Origin: Candidatus Gastranaerophilales bacterium
Lineage (GTDB): Bacteria; Cyanobacteriota; Vampirovibrionia; Gastranaerophilales; Gastranaerophilaceae
NCBI GenBank assembly: GCA_944324285.1
Contig: CALUVR010000005.1
Coordinates: forward strand, 1-64,000
Length of the DNA stretch: 64,000 nt
Direction of reading: 5' to 3'
Made by a program: the position numbers and the translations under genes. Shown here in pieces: positions 53,987-62,302 of the stretch (positions are counted from its first letter, which is position 1; each line of letters opens with the position of its first letter). Under the pieces are notes generated by a model. The model had not been told where the DNA came from, ran no database searches, and saw nothing but the letters and a program-made list of their open reading frames with translations.

Positions 53987-54273
53987 TTTAGTTGAATGTA
54001 TGAATGGTTACCTTTCTTCCCTCTCCCTCAAGGGGAGAGGGGATGAGTGTTACCCCCCTTGTAAAGAGGGGAGATAAAGGGGGGATTCTGACTCCCTTCG
54101 TAAGGAAGGTGGCGCAAAGCGCCGGTGGATTTTATCTTTTACCCCTCTACCGCCCTGCAGGCACCCTCTCCCGCAATGTGCGGGATACATCGTTGGGCAA
54201 GTATGCCCAACCGACCTTTTTACTCTTTCAACCCTTCACTAAAATTCCCCTTTATATTAATCTTGATTTTGTA
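53987..54273. repeat. Dispersed repeat gap before the His/Cys-rich gene
   Basis: Contains CTCTCCCTCAAGGGGAGAGG (about 54021-54040) and an ACTCCCTTCGTAAGGAAGG element (about 54091-54130). GTTGGGCAAGTATGCCCAAC (about 54192-54212) is also present. The long open frame reading from 54004 is repeat-derived up to the real start at 54328. Confidence 0.75.
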
Positions 54274-54302
54274 TTGACAAATTCAAGATGCAGAGTTATA
54301 AT
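54274..54302 (+). promoter_or_regulatory. Perfect consensus promoter of the His/Cys-rich gene
   Basis: TTGACA (54274-54279), a 17-bp spacer and TATAAT (54297-54302). AAAGGAG and the ATG at 54328 follow. Confidence 0.85.
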
Positions 54303-54327
54303 ATTATTAAATAGAAAGGAGAATGAT

Positions 54328-54642
54328 ATGTTTTTTAGCAGAGAAGGCTGCGGCTGCGGTCACCACGGTGAAGAACACCATTGCAGACACGAATTTGAAG
54401 GAGAAAGCTCTCATTGTAATCACGAGGAAGGACATCACCACTGCCATAGAGAAGAAGGTCAAAATGGCTGCTGCGGACACGGCGGCAGACGACAGGGCGC
54501 AGGGCGCAAAAAAAATTGCGAAAAAATTCCCTATAACAGAAGATTAAGCGAAGAAAGCGTTAATCTTATTAAGGAATTTGCCGCAAGAAACAATATTACG
54601 GAAACTGAAGCTCTCGAACGGGCAATTCAGTCACTTAAATAA
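54328..54642 (+). CDS. His/Cys-rich protein with C-terminal ribbon-helix-helix
   Basis: A 104-aa protein starting at 54328 (MFFSREGCGCGHHGEEHHC). Residues 8-50 are packed with His, Cys and Glu (HCNHEEGHHHCHREE) and look like a soft-metal-binding tail. They are followed by GRRQGAGRKKNC and then RRLSEESVNLIKEFAARNN ITETEALERAIQSLK, the pattern of a ribbon-helix-helix DNA-binding or dimerisation domain. It is plausibly a metal-responsive repressor or a metal store; NikR has a different order (RHH first, metal domain second). A consensus promoter and terminator frame the gene, suggesting strong expression. Confidence 0.6.
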   Translation: MFFSREGCGCGHHGEEHHCRHEFEGESSHCNHEEGHHHCHREEGQNGCCGHGGRRQGAGRKKNCEKIPYNRRLSEESVNLIKEFAARNNITETEALERAIQSLK

Positions 54643-54646
54643 TTTT

Positions 54647-54675
54647 AAAAAAGGGCTTTTAAAAAAGCCCTTTTT
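54647..54675 (+). terminator. Terminator of the His/Cys-rich gene
   Basis: AAAAAGGGCTTTT/AAAAGCCCTTTTT stem followed by T residues. Confidence 0.85.
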
Positions 54676-54790
54676 AATAAAAAATTATACCCACCCGGGT
54701 TATTACCTTTCTATATTCAGCCACGTATAATGTTTGAAACAACAAAAGCAATCGGAATGCATTTTTCCGCGAACATGAGGGTTTAAAGTT

Positions 54791-55519
54791 ATGGTTTCAA
54801 ACTTAATTGAAAATTTACAACACAATATTAAAGAATTTTCTCTTATTCCAAAATCAGTATTTGTAGAGTTTGAGGAGATTTACAAAGATGAAATTATCTA
54901 CAGAAAAAATACGAACAAAATCGACTCAGTCACAAAATTCAGCCAGAAAACAGGCAAAAAAATTAAGGTTATAAAATATGACTACTTTGACGATTCAAAA
55001 ATAAAATCCATTGATGAATTTGACGAAAATACCGGTAAAAAGCTTAAGACAACCACTTTTACTCTTTTTAAATCCGTCACTGAGTACGATATTCCGTCCG
55101 GGAAAAAACTTCGCACCCTAAACTATCACTATCGCGACGAAAACAGACTTTCTTCAATTCATGAATACAATCTAAAGTTTGAAAAAGTTACCAAAATAAT
55201 TGTTTTCCGCAGCGACGGAAAGAGTGTAAGCATGATAAAAGAGTTAAACCCTAAAACAGAAATGATTGAAAAATGCATAAGCTTTAAACGGGATTCCAAT
55301 ACCATAAGTTCAATTTCAAAATACGACTTTGACGGCAACAAAACTGTCAAAACAACTATGTATTACAGTGGTCTTAGCACCGGAGCGGATAAGCGAACCA
55401 TGCAGAAAAAATACAATTTCGGAGATATTAAACCGCTCACTGCCGCAGAAAAAGTTATGAAAGATAAGCTTATAGACAATTTATTTAAAAACAGACTGTC
55501 ATTTTCCATGCTGTCATGA
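54791..55519 (+). CDS. Repeat protein with DUF2963-like Y/F-D-x-TGKK repeats (242 aa)
   Basis: Imperfect repeats of about 22 residues, seen in SVTKFSQKTGKKIKVIKYDY, SIDEFDENTGKKLKTTTF and SVTEYDIPSGKKLRTLNYHY, resemble DUF2963 (beta-strand repeats). No signal peptide. The related DGNLTKEIVYKD repeats at 35701-36162 suggest both are surface/host-interaction or filament-type proteins (inference). Shine-Dalgarno GAGG. Adjacent to the nitrilase gene, 29 bases. Confidence 0.6.
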   Translation: MVSNLIENLQHNIKEFSLIPKSVFVEFEEIYKDEIIYRKNTNKIDSVTKFSQKTGKKIKVIKYDYFDDSKIKSIDEFDENTGKKLKTTTFTLFKSVTEYDIPSGKKLRTLNYHYRDENRLSSIHEYNLKFEKVTKIIVFRSDGKSVSMIKELNPKTEMIEKCISFKRDSNTISSISKYDFDGNKTVKTTMYYSGLSTGADKRTMQKKYNFGDIKPLTAAEKVMKDKLIDNLFKNRLSFSMLS

Positions 55520-55548
55520 TAGAATTATGCAAACAGGAGGATTGCAAA

Positions 55549-56355
55549 ATGGCAGGAATTTTGAATTTACAATTTACGCCAACGGCAGGTGACAAACAAG
55601 CAAACCTGGAAAAAGTCCGTGATATGATAAGCGGATACCATGATAAACCTCTTGACCTTGTGATTATGCCGGAGTTTTTTTCAACATCCATTGATGATAA
55701 ATCAATGGTTAATGAACCCGAAGATGAAAATGGCGGATGCGTCACGGAATTTTTGTCCGATGTTGCAAAAACATACAACACTAATATTATCTGCGGGTCT
55801 GTTATGGAAAAATCCGAAGCAGGATTATACAATACTTCGTTTGTACTGAACAGAAACGGTAAAATCACAGGCAAATACAGAAAAATTCACCTTTATAATT
55901 ATTTTGGCGGAAACGAGGGCACCTATTCAATCCCGGGGAATACTCCGCTTGTTGTTGATATGGATTTTGCAAAAGTCGGAGTTACTTTGTGTTTTGATAT
56001 AAAATTCCCTATGCTTTACCGTGAACTCATCAAGCAGGGCGCTGAAATTATTGTTTCACCTTCTGCGTGGAGTATTCCGAAAAAAGCTCCTGCAAAAGAA
56101 AAAGACATTTTCAAAAACACATGGCAGGCTATGAATATTTGCCGCGCAACAGAAAGCCTTGTTTACTTTGTTACCTCAAACCTTGCCGGAAACACAAATC
56201 CTTTTGTCGAAAGTATAGGAAATTCTATGATAACAGGTCCTATGGGAGAGGTTATCTCTAATCTTGAGGATAAAGATACTGCTGGATATGCGGATTTGGA
56301 TATGAAGATAGTAAGGGATTTTAAAGGCAAAGTGCCTGTCGCGCTTATTGATTAA
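55549..56355 (+). CDS. Carbon-nitrogen hydrolase (nitrilase family)
   Basis: 268 aa from the ATG at 55549 (MAGILNLQF), preceded by AGGAGG; a longer frame to 55516 is not needed. Catalytic triad by motif: Glu in MPEFFSTS, Lys in YRKIHLYNYFGG and Cys in TLCFDIKFPML. It probably hydrolyses an amide (omega-amidase, deaminated glutathione amidase or carbamoyl-putrescine type). The substrate is not evident. Confidence 0.9.
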   Translation: MAGILNLQFTPTAGDKQANLEKVRDMISGYHDKPLDLVIMPEFFSTSIDDKSMVNEPEDENGGCVTEFLSDVAKTYNTNIICGSVMEKSEAGLYNTSFVLNRNGKITGKYRKIHLYNYFGGNEGTYSIPGNTPLVVDMDFAKVGVTLCFDIKFPMLYRELIKQGAEIIVSPSAWSIPKKAPAKEKDIFKNTWQAMNICRATESLVYFVTSNLAGNTNPFVESIGNSMITGPMGEVISNLEDKDTAGYADLDMKIVRDFKGKVPVALID

Positions 56356-56940
56356 GAGTTTTAAGATACTAGAGCCATGAGTTGTTATTAATAAAAAGAC
56401 ACGTCATTCCGCAATCGCAGTACCGCCTGCAGCTGCAACTATGCGATTGTTGGTCGGTGGAGAAAGGACTTTCAGCAATCCGCCTGCACCTCTTTTGCAA
56501 GGGGGGATTAATAAAATATTACGTCATTCCGGAAGCGTAGAAAAACTGATTGAGGCGGAAGCTGAAATCAAGTTTTTCCAGCTATGCGGAATCGCATTCC
56601 CGTTGAATGTAACGTAATGCGATCCCGGGTCGGAGCCCGGGATGACGTATCTACAATGTCCGCCTTTTTTGCAAGGGAGATATACATAAGCCCCCTCTCC
56701 CCTTGAGGGTGAGGGTGAGGGGTAAGGGGTAAAAGAGAAAACCCACCGGCACTTACGTGCCACCTCCCTTACAAACAAAGGCAAAAAATCCCCCCTGCCC
56801 CCCTTTACAAGGGGGGTAACACTCATCCCATCGCCCTCTGAAAAAGGGTGCCCGCAGGGCAGGTGAGGGGTGAGGGACTCTTAAAAGATACTAAGGCATT
56901 AAAAGGGGATATCGCCTCACTTTGCATGGATATTGTTAAC
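56356..56940. repeat. Composite of dispersed repeats
   Basis: Two GTCATTCC elements (about 56402-56470 and 56523-56648, the second with GATCCCGGGTCGGAGCCCGG), CTCCCC elements, and an inverted CACCGGCACTTACGTGCCACC element (about 56740-56770). GGGTGCCCGCAGGGC at about 56846 recurs, inverted, at 58338. No gene. Confidence 0.8.
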
Positions 56941-56969
56941 TTGTAGAGAATACTTTTTCATGTTATAGT
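56941..56969 (+). promoter_or_regulatory. Promoter of der, predicted leaderless
   Basis: TTGTAG (56941-56946), a 17-bp spacer ending in TGT and TATAGT (56964-56969); six bases later is the ATG at 56976. Confidence 0.7.
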
Positions 56970-56975
56970 TGTCGT

Positions 56976-58313
56976 ATGGAAAGAAAACCAATAGTTGCAA
57001 TAGTCGGCAGACCGAATGTGGGTAAATCAACCCTCGTGAACCGCCTTGTAGGTTCTAGAAATTCTATCGTGGATGATTTGCCCGGGGTTACGCGCGACAG
57101 AATTTATTTTGATGTTGAATGGCAAAATAAAGTTTTTACGGTAATCGACACCGGCGGTATTATTCCGAGTGATGAAGATGAAATTATGGTATCCATCTTT
57201 GATCAGGCAAAAATTGCCTGTGAAGAGGCTGATAAAATAGTTTTTCTGGTTGATGGAAAAGACGGCGTTAACCCTGTGGATTACGATATTGCAAACATTC
57301 TAAGACAATCAGGGAAACCGGTGTTCCTAGCAGTAAATAAACTCGATAATCCTGAATCCTATCTTATGGTGAACGATTTTTATTCGCTTGCACTTGGCGA
57401 GCCTCTTGGAATATCGGCACTTCACGGAAGCGGCGGAGTCGGTGATTTACTGGATATTATTACGGAAGATTTTGAGGCTACAGATGAACTTCCCGAAGAA
57501 GAAAAAAAGATTAAAATTGCTATTGTCGGACGTCCGAATGCAGGCAAATCGTCTATCGTTAATGCTTTGCTGAATGAGGAGAGAGTAATAGTTTCTGATG
57601 TTTCAGGAACTACCCGTGACAGTATTGACAGTTATGTTACATATAACAATCGTGAATTTATTATTGTCGATACTGCAGGAATAAGAAAAAAATCAAAAGT
57701 CGATTATGGTGTCGAAAAATTCGCGGTTGACCGCGCAATCCGCTCAATCAGAGATTGTGACGTCGCACTTCTTGTAATTGATGCTACAGAAGGGATTTCC
57801 GATCAGGATAAGAAAATTTCTTCAATTATAACGGAAGCCGGAAAGGGCTTAATTATCGCAATTAACAAATGGGACTTGATAGAGGACAAAAAATCCAACA
57901 CTATCAATCAGTTTGATAAAAAATTATCAAATGATATTCCGTTTTTGGAATTCGCGCCGAAAATTTACATTAGTGCTAAAACAAAACAAAGGCTGAATAA
58001 AATTTTTGAACAAGCTGCTGAAGTTTATGAACAGTGTACAAAGCGCGTTTCTACAGGGTTATTGAATAAAGTTGTAAAAGAACTCTATGCTCTGAACCCG
58101 CCGACATCCATAAAAGGCAAACGCTTAAAAATCCTTTATTCAACACAATCGGATGTTCAGCCGCCGACATTTGTGCTGTTTGCCAATAATGCTGATTTGT
58201 TGAAAGATCATTACAAACGTTATATTGAAAATAAACTGCGTGAGGCGTTTGGCTTTTTCGGGACTCCGATAAGAATTTTTGTCAGAGAGCGGAGCGATAA
58301 AGATAAGAAATAA
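56976..58313 (+). CDS. der: Ribosome-biogenesis GTPase Der (EngA)
   Basis: A 445-aa protein with two tandem GTPase domains: GRPNVGKST, DTGG, NKLD in the first; GRPNAGKSS, DTAG, NKWD in the second. A KH-like C-terminal domain binds RNA. Length and organisation are canonical. There is no Shine-Dalgarno, and the promoter places +1 at the start codon. Confidence 0.96.
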   Translation: MERKPIVAIVGRPNVGKSTLVNRLVGSRNSIVDDLPGVTRDRIYFDVEWQNKVFTVIDTGGIIPSDEDEIMVSIFDQAKIACEEADKIVFLVDGKDGVNPVDYDIANILRQSGKPVFLAVNKLDNPESYLMVNDFYSLALGEPLGISALHGSGGVGDLLDIITEDFEATDELPEEEKKIKIAIVGRPNAGKSSIVNALLNEERVIVSDVSGTTRDSIDSYVTYNNREFIIVDTAGIRKKSKVDYGVEKFAVDRAIRSIRDCDVALLVIDATEGISDQDKKISSIITEAGKGLIIAINKWDLIEDKKSNTINQFDKKLSNDIPFLEFAPKIYISAKTKQRLNKIFEQAAEVYEQCTKRVSTGLLNKVVKELYALNPPTSIKGKRLKILYSTQSDVQPPTFVLFANNADLLKDHYKRYIENKLREAFGFFGTPIRIFVRERSDKDKK

Positions 58314-58690
58314 AAAATTTCCAATTATCCTCGCCTGCCCTGCGGGCACCCTTTTTCAGAGGGCGATGGATGAGTGTTACCCCCCTCTAAAGCGGGACAA
58401 GGGGGATTGTTTGCCTCCCTTTGTAAGTGAGGTGGCACGTAAGTGCCGGTGGGTTTTATCGTTTACACCTCACCCTCACCCTCAAGGGGAGAGGGGGCTT
58501 ATGTTTATCTCCCTTGCAAAAAAGGCGGAGATTGTAGATACGTCATCCCGGGCTCCGACCCGGGATCGCATTACGTTACATTCAACGGGAATGCGATTCC
58601 GCATAGCTGGAAAATCAATCTGGTGTCGCTGCTTTTTTAACGCCTCTCAAATATTTGGTTTTACTGCCTTATCCCGAAATTTTCTCGTAC
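58314..58690. repeat. Composite of dispersed repeats
   Basis: Carries the CCTGCCCTGCGGGCACCC element (about 58336-58353), a TTTGCCTCCCTTTGTAAGTG element (about 58410-58456) and a GTCATCCCGGGCTCCGACCC...GGAATGCGATTCCGCATAGC element (about 58539-58610). No gene. Confidence 0.8.
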
Positions 58691-58726
58691 AAAAAAGGAA
58701 CCGTTTTTAAAAACGATTCCTTTTTT
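58691..58726 (-). terminator. Terminator of the rpsF-ssb-rpsR operon
   Basis: A hairpin AAAAAAGGAA(T/C)CGTTTTT type with a perfect AAAAAAGGAA/TTCCTTTTTT outer stem, 22 bases past the rpsR stop. Works in both directions. Confidence 0.8.
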
Positions 58727-58747
58727 GTCAATTTTCTTTTGATATTA

Positions 58748-58981
58748 TTAATCAAAAGTATATCCGATAATAGCAGCTTCTCTTGCGCGTTTGATTGCTT
58801 TTGCAATCATTCTCTGGTGTTCTGCGCAGTTACCTGTAATACGGCGAGGAATAATTTTTCCTGCTTCTGTCAGGTATCTTTTCAATTTTGCTGCATCTTT
58901 GTAATCAATTGAAGTTACTTTGTCTGCACAAAGACTGCAATTTTTACGTTTTTTCTTATCTGATGCGTCCTGTCTTGCCAT
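58748..58981 (-). CDS. rpsR: Ribosomal protein bS18
   Basis: 77 aa: [49 protein letters not shown] matches bS18. The N-terminal NCSLC plus Cys51 suggests the zinc-binding (C+) form. AAAGG precedes the ATG. It is separated from ssb by an unusual 399-base spacer. Confidence 0.95.
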   Translation of the reverse strand: MARQDASDKKKRKNCSLCADKVTSIDYKDAAKLKRYLTEAGKIIPRRITGNCAEHQRMIAKAIKRAREAAIIGYTFD

Positions 58982-59380
58982 TTTTTATTGTTACCTTTCT
59001 ATTGTGCCGGATTTTCCGGCTCGACCTTATTTGTGTTTCATTTTGTGTAATGCATTCGCTTGCGCCTCTTGGATTATTCGGCTTTCCCGCTCCTTTCTTT
59101 CGCTTTGAAGTTTTATCAAACTTCAGCCGCTCATTCGGAGCTTGGGATGTTTCGGGTTTCGCTTCGCTTCACCCTGCCGAAAATCCGCCTCTTGCGTCGC
59201 TCGCGATTAACGGGTCTCCGCTCTCCAACGCCGCACACTTCAGTGTGTCGTTTCGAGCTGCGCCCTCAGCTCGCTTGCGCTGTCTTGGATTTGCTCCACG
59301 CTCACGGAATGTTGCCTTCGAGTTTCACTCTGTCGGCTCCATCCGTTCGCTATCCGGACTATCATCCGTCCGCAAATCCG
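58982..59380. repeat. GC-richer spacer inside the rpsF-ssb-rpsR operon
   Basis: A sequence unlike its neighbours. It includes TTGGATTTGCTCCACGCTCA (59285 on) and ATCCGTTCGCTATCCGGACT (59341 on), which recur at 36454 and 36512 and, inverted, near 32719-32790. The second block runs up to and across the ssb stop codon. Long plus-strand frames here are by-products of base composition and I do not call them genes. Confidence 0.7.
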
Positions 59381-59803
59381 CTAAAACGGGATTTCGTCCT
59401 CTCCGATTAATTCGTTTGAAAAATCGTCAGATTCAAATTTGACGATTTCCTCAGTTCCGAATTTACCGGATGAAGATGAACTTCCTGAACTTACAGAACC
59501 TGAGCCGCCTTCACCCATTCTTTCGATTGCATTGGCGTCGATTTCGTAAATTCTTTTTTCGGTCCCGTCATCCATTTTGACTGCAGCTGTTTGAAGTCTG
59601 CCTTCAACAAGCACATTATCGCCTTTGTCAAGGGTTGAAACTATTTCATCAAGAGAAGTTCTTTTTGAAACAACTCTGATAAGCATTTCATCTCTATCTG
59701 CGATGTTCAATATAAATCCTGTCACCGCTACGTTATTCTGTGTAAAACGTTTTTCCGGCGCTCTGTATATTGTACCTGTGACTACTGCTTTTGCTAATGA
59801 CAT
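59381..59803 (-). CDS. ssb: Single-stranded DNA-binding protein
   Basis: A 140-aa OB-fold protein: VVTGTIYRAPEKRFTQNNVA, VEGRLQTAAVK and EIDANAIERM. A flexible Gly/Ser linker (GGSGSVSSGSSSSSGK) is followed by an acidic tip ending DEIPF, the protein-interaction tail. AAAGGGA precedes the ATG. Between rpsF and rpsR, as in many bacteria. Confidence 0.94.
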   Translation of the reverse strand: MSLAKAVVTGTIYRAPEKRFTQNNVAVTGFILNIADRDEMLIRVVSKRTSLDEIVSTLDKGDNVLVEGRLQTAAVKMDDGTEKRIYEIDANAIERMGEGGSGSVSSGSSSSSGKFGTEEIVKFESDDFSNELIGEDEIPF

Positions 59804-59850
59804 TTAATTCCCTTTCTTGATTTACTGCCATTTCTATAAGGTGGAAATGA

Positions 59851-60132
59851 CTAGGCAGCCATAAACATCGTTCTGATAATGTTGTCGCTTAATCTCAGTT
59901 GTCTTTTGAATTCTGCAACTTTATCAGCAGGAAGTTCAAGGTTTGATGAAACTAAAAATCCATCTCTGAAGTTCTGGATGTCATAAGCTAATTTTTTTCT
60001 TCCGATTTTGTCAGTAGATGCAACTTTTCCGCCAAAACCAACGATTGTTTCGTTCATTTTTGCGATTAATTTATCTACTTCTTCCGCGTCTAAGTTCGGC
60101 TTAAACACAGTTAAAAGTTCATAAGTTTTCAT
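59851..60132 (-). CDS. rpsF: Ribosomal protein bS6
   Basis: 93 aa: MKTYELLTVFKPNLDAEEVD ... KIGRKKLAYDI ... LRLSDNIIRTMF. First gene of the operon with AAGGAG before the ATG. Partner of bS18 on the 30S platform. Confidence 0.95.
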   Translation of the reverse strand: MKTYELLTVFKPNLDAEEVDKLIAKMNETIVGFGGKVASTDKIGRKKLAYDIQNFRDGFLVSSNLELPADKVAEFKRQLRLSDNIIRTMFMAA

Positions 60133-60232
60133 TTAAAAATTCTCCTTTTCTACCAGCCGTTGCCAAATATTTGGCACAATCAGCCAATTTAATCTAGTGT
60201 ATGTTCTGATAATACCATGAACTACGAAATTT

Positions 60233-61066
60233 TTACAACATGTATTCTGCTCTAAATGTATAGTTTGCAGGACCGATTAAGAAAATATTTTTTGCGGTAT
60301 CTACCGTATTCCCTTGCCATTCAACGAATACAGACCCGCCAAGCAGATTTACTTTTACTTTTTGTTCTGTTAAGTTATTTAAAACACATGCCACAACTGA
60401 CGCACAGGCACCTGTTCCACAGGCAAGTGTAATTCCGCAGCCGCGTTCATAAACGCGCATATCAATCTCATCACGCGCTAAAATTCTCACAAATTCAGTG
60501 TTTGTTTTTTCAGGAAAATAGTCGTGTTTTTCAATCACAGGTCCGTATTTTAAAGCCATTTCCATAGGGTCATCTTCCCCTATTATTACGCAGTGAGGGT
60601 TCCCCATTGAAACAGGCGTAATTTCAAACTTTCTGTCAAGAGCCGTCAATTGGCGGCTGCCCTTAAACGGTATTTTTGAATCTTCCAAAATCGGAATTCC
60701 CATATTAACTTTTACGTTTCCGTCGTCAAGAAGTTGTGGTTTAATGACGCCTGCGCCTGTCATAACGGAAAATTCTTTCTTGTTTACAAACCCTTTGTCA
60801 TAAACATATTTTGCAAAACACCTCATTCCGTTGCCGCACATCTGGGCAACAGAGCCGTCCGAGTTGTAGAAAAACCAGCCGATATCCGTGTCTTTAGCCT
60901 TTGTATAAGGTATAATCATTCCGTCCGCACCAATTCCGAAATGTCTATCACAGAGTTTTTTAGCAAGTTCTTCCATCGGCAGATTTGTTTTTTCGTATTC
61001 TTCGTAATCAAGGATTACAAAATCATTTCCGCAGCCTTGCATTTTTGTAATATTAATAATTGTCAT
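60233..61066 (-). CDS. dapF: Diaminopimelate epimerase
   Basis: A 277-aa protein. The two catalytic thiols are in MCGNGMRCFA and ACGTGACAS. It converts LL- to meso-diaminopimelate for lysine and peptidoglycan. KMQGCGNDFVILD is present at the N-terminus. GAGG before the ATG. Length canonical. Confidence 0.96.
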   Translation of the reverse strand: MTIINITKMQGCGNDFVILDYEEYEKTNLPMEELAKKLCDRHFGIGADGMIIPYTKAKDTDIGWFFYNSDGSVAQMCGNGMRCFAKYVYDKGFVNKKEFSVMTGAGVIKPQLLDDGNVKVNMGIPILEDSKIPFKGSRQLTALDRKFEITPVSMGNPHCVIIGEDDPMEMALKYGPVIEKHDYFPEKTNTEFVRILARDEIDMRVYERGCGITLACGTGACASVVACVLNNLTEQKVKVNLLGGSVFVEWQGNTVDTAKNIFLIGPANYTFRAEYML

Positions 61067-61089
61067 AAAAACCTCTTACTTCTTTTTTT

Positions 61090-61358
61090 GTATTCATTAT
61101 ACCACGAAAACCGGCGGGTTTTATATTTTGAGTATCTTTGTTGGGCAGGTATGCCCAACCTACTTTTCTCTTAATTACCCTCACCCTTCCCCTCTCCCAG
61201 AGGGAGAGGGGAAAGTAAACCTCACCCGTTCAACCTTCCAACTAAAATTTTCATTCACACCTCAAGCTTCACTCCGCACTTATTACCCCTCACCCGCCGT
61301 TCGGACACCCTCTCTCAGAGGAAGAAGGAAAAGTAGAACCTTTCTCCCACCTCTCCGC
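61090..61358. repeat. Dispersed repeat gap
   Basis: ACCGGCGGGTTTT mini-repeat (about 61109-61121), GTTGGGCAGGTATGCCCAAC (about 61140-61159), CTCTCCCAGAGGGAGAGG (about 61192-61210) and a degenerate second copy. No gene. Confidence 0.75.
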
Positions 61359-61706
61359 TTAAAGAGGATTTTGCTTTTCTAATATTTTCAAAAATTTTCT
61401 ATAAGCACTTCCCCATTCCGCCATAGAATCCAATACAACAGCAAGGCTGTAGCCGATATCAGTCAGGGTGTATTCAACCCTCGGAGGAACCTCCGGAAAC
61501 ACCTTCCGCTCAACAAGCCCGCTATCCTCCATTTCCCTGAGGTTTGATGTCAATACCTTTTGCGTTATCGTTCCAAGCGACTTCTTTAATTCCCCGAAAC
61601 GCTTTGTCCCCGTTAATAAATCCTTGATTATTAGAACTTTCCATCTGGAATTCATCATCGTTAACGTTGTTTCAACAGGACATTTCGGAAGGTCTTTAAG
61701 AAGCAT
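61359..61706 (-). CDS. HxlR-family transcriptional regulator
   Basis: A 115-aa winged-helix protein: LPKCPVETTLTMM (the conserved redox-type Cys), SRWKVLIIKDLLTGTKRFGELKKSL, ITQKVLTSNLREMEDSGLVER and VEYTLTDIGYSL. Members often sense aldehydes, quinones or oxidants through the N-terminal Cys. Its target is unknown; it is divergent from ispF. Confidence 0.9.
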   Translation of the reverse strand: MLLKDLPKCPVETTLTMMNSRWKVLIIKDLLTGTKRFGELKKSLGTITQKVLTSNLREMEDSGLVERKVFPEVPPRVEYTLTDIGYSLAVVLDSMAEWGSAYRKFLKILEKQNPL

Positions 61707-61787
61707 TTTTCCACCTATAGTATCTTTTAGTAACCATTGATTTTATAATAATACAAAGGCTTTCATGGTGCAAGTTTGTTAATATTA

Positions 61788-61796
61788 TGGTATAAT
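61788..61796 (+). promoter_or_regulatory. Extended -10 of ispF
   Basis: TGG followed by TATAAT (61791-61796), about 25 bases before the ATG; GAGG serves as Shine-Dalgarno. Confidence 0.6.
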
Positions 61797-61820
61797 ATAT
61801 ACAGATAATGAGGTATTTTT

Positions 61821-62297
61821 ATGTATAGAATGGGCATTGGCTACGATATCCACAAACTCACAACCGGCAGAGATTTAATAATTGGCGGCGTTAAAATTAC
61901 CCATGAAAAAGGACTCCTCGGGCATTCCGATGCGGATGTGCTTATACACGCTATTATTGACGCTATGCTCGGAGCGCTTGCGCTCGCTGACATCGGAACC
62001 CTTTTCCCGGATACAGACCCTAAATACAAAAATATTGACAGCACCGTACTTTTGAAACACGTCTTTGAACTTATTATTCAAAAAGGTTATGACGTGGAAA
62101 ATATCGACAGCAATATTATTGCTCAACAGCCCAAAATGATGCCTTATATCCCGAAAATGAAAGAAATTCTTTGCGGAATTTTAAAACTTGATACAGATAA
62201 ACTCTCCATTAAAGCCAAAACTAAAGAAAAACTTGATGCCGTTGGTCAGGAACTTGCTATTGAAGCAAATGCCGTTGTTCTTTTAAAAAAGGTTTAA
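61821..62297 (+). CDS. ispF: 2-C-methyl-D-erythritol 2,4-cyclodiphosphate synthase
   Basis: A 158-aa protein of the MEP isoprenoid pathway. Metal ligands in GYDIHKL and LGHSDADVLIHA, with DIGTLFPDTDPKYK following. Length canonical; the rest of the pathway is outside the window. Confidence 0.96.
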   Translation: MYRMGIGYDIHKLTTGRDLIIGGVKITHEKGLLGHSDADVLIHAIIDAMLGALALADIGTLFPDTDPKYKNIDSTVLLKHVFELIIQKGYDVENIDSNIIAQQPKMMPYIPKMKEILCGILKLDTDKLSIKAKTKEKLDAVGQELAIEANAVVLLKKV

Positions 62298-62302
62298 TCT
62301 GA

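Noticed and set aside
54004-54327. N-terminal extension of the His/Cys-rich gene
   Set aside because: It translates dispersed repeats and runs through a perfect promoter; the real start with Shine-Dalgarno is at 54328.
58888-59442. 184-codon plus-strand open frame in the ssb-rpsR spacer
   Set aside because: It lies antisense to ssb and rpsR ends, has repeat-derived sequence, no Shine-Dalgarno and no protein-like composition.
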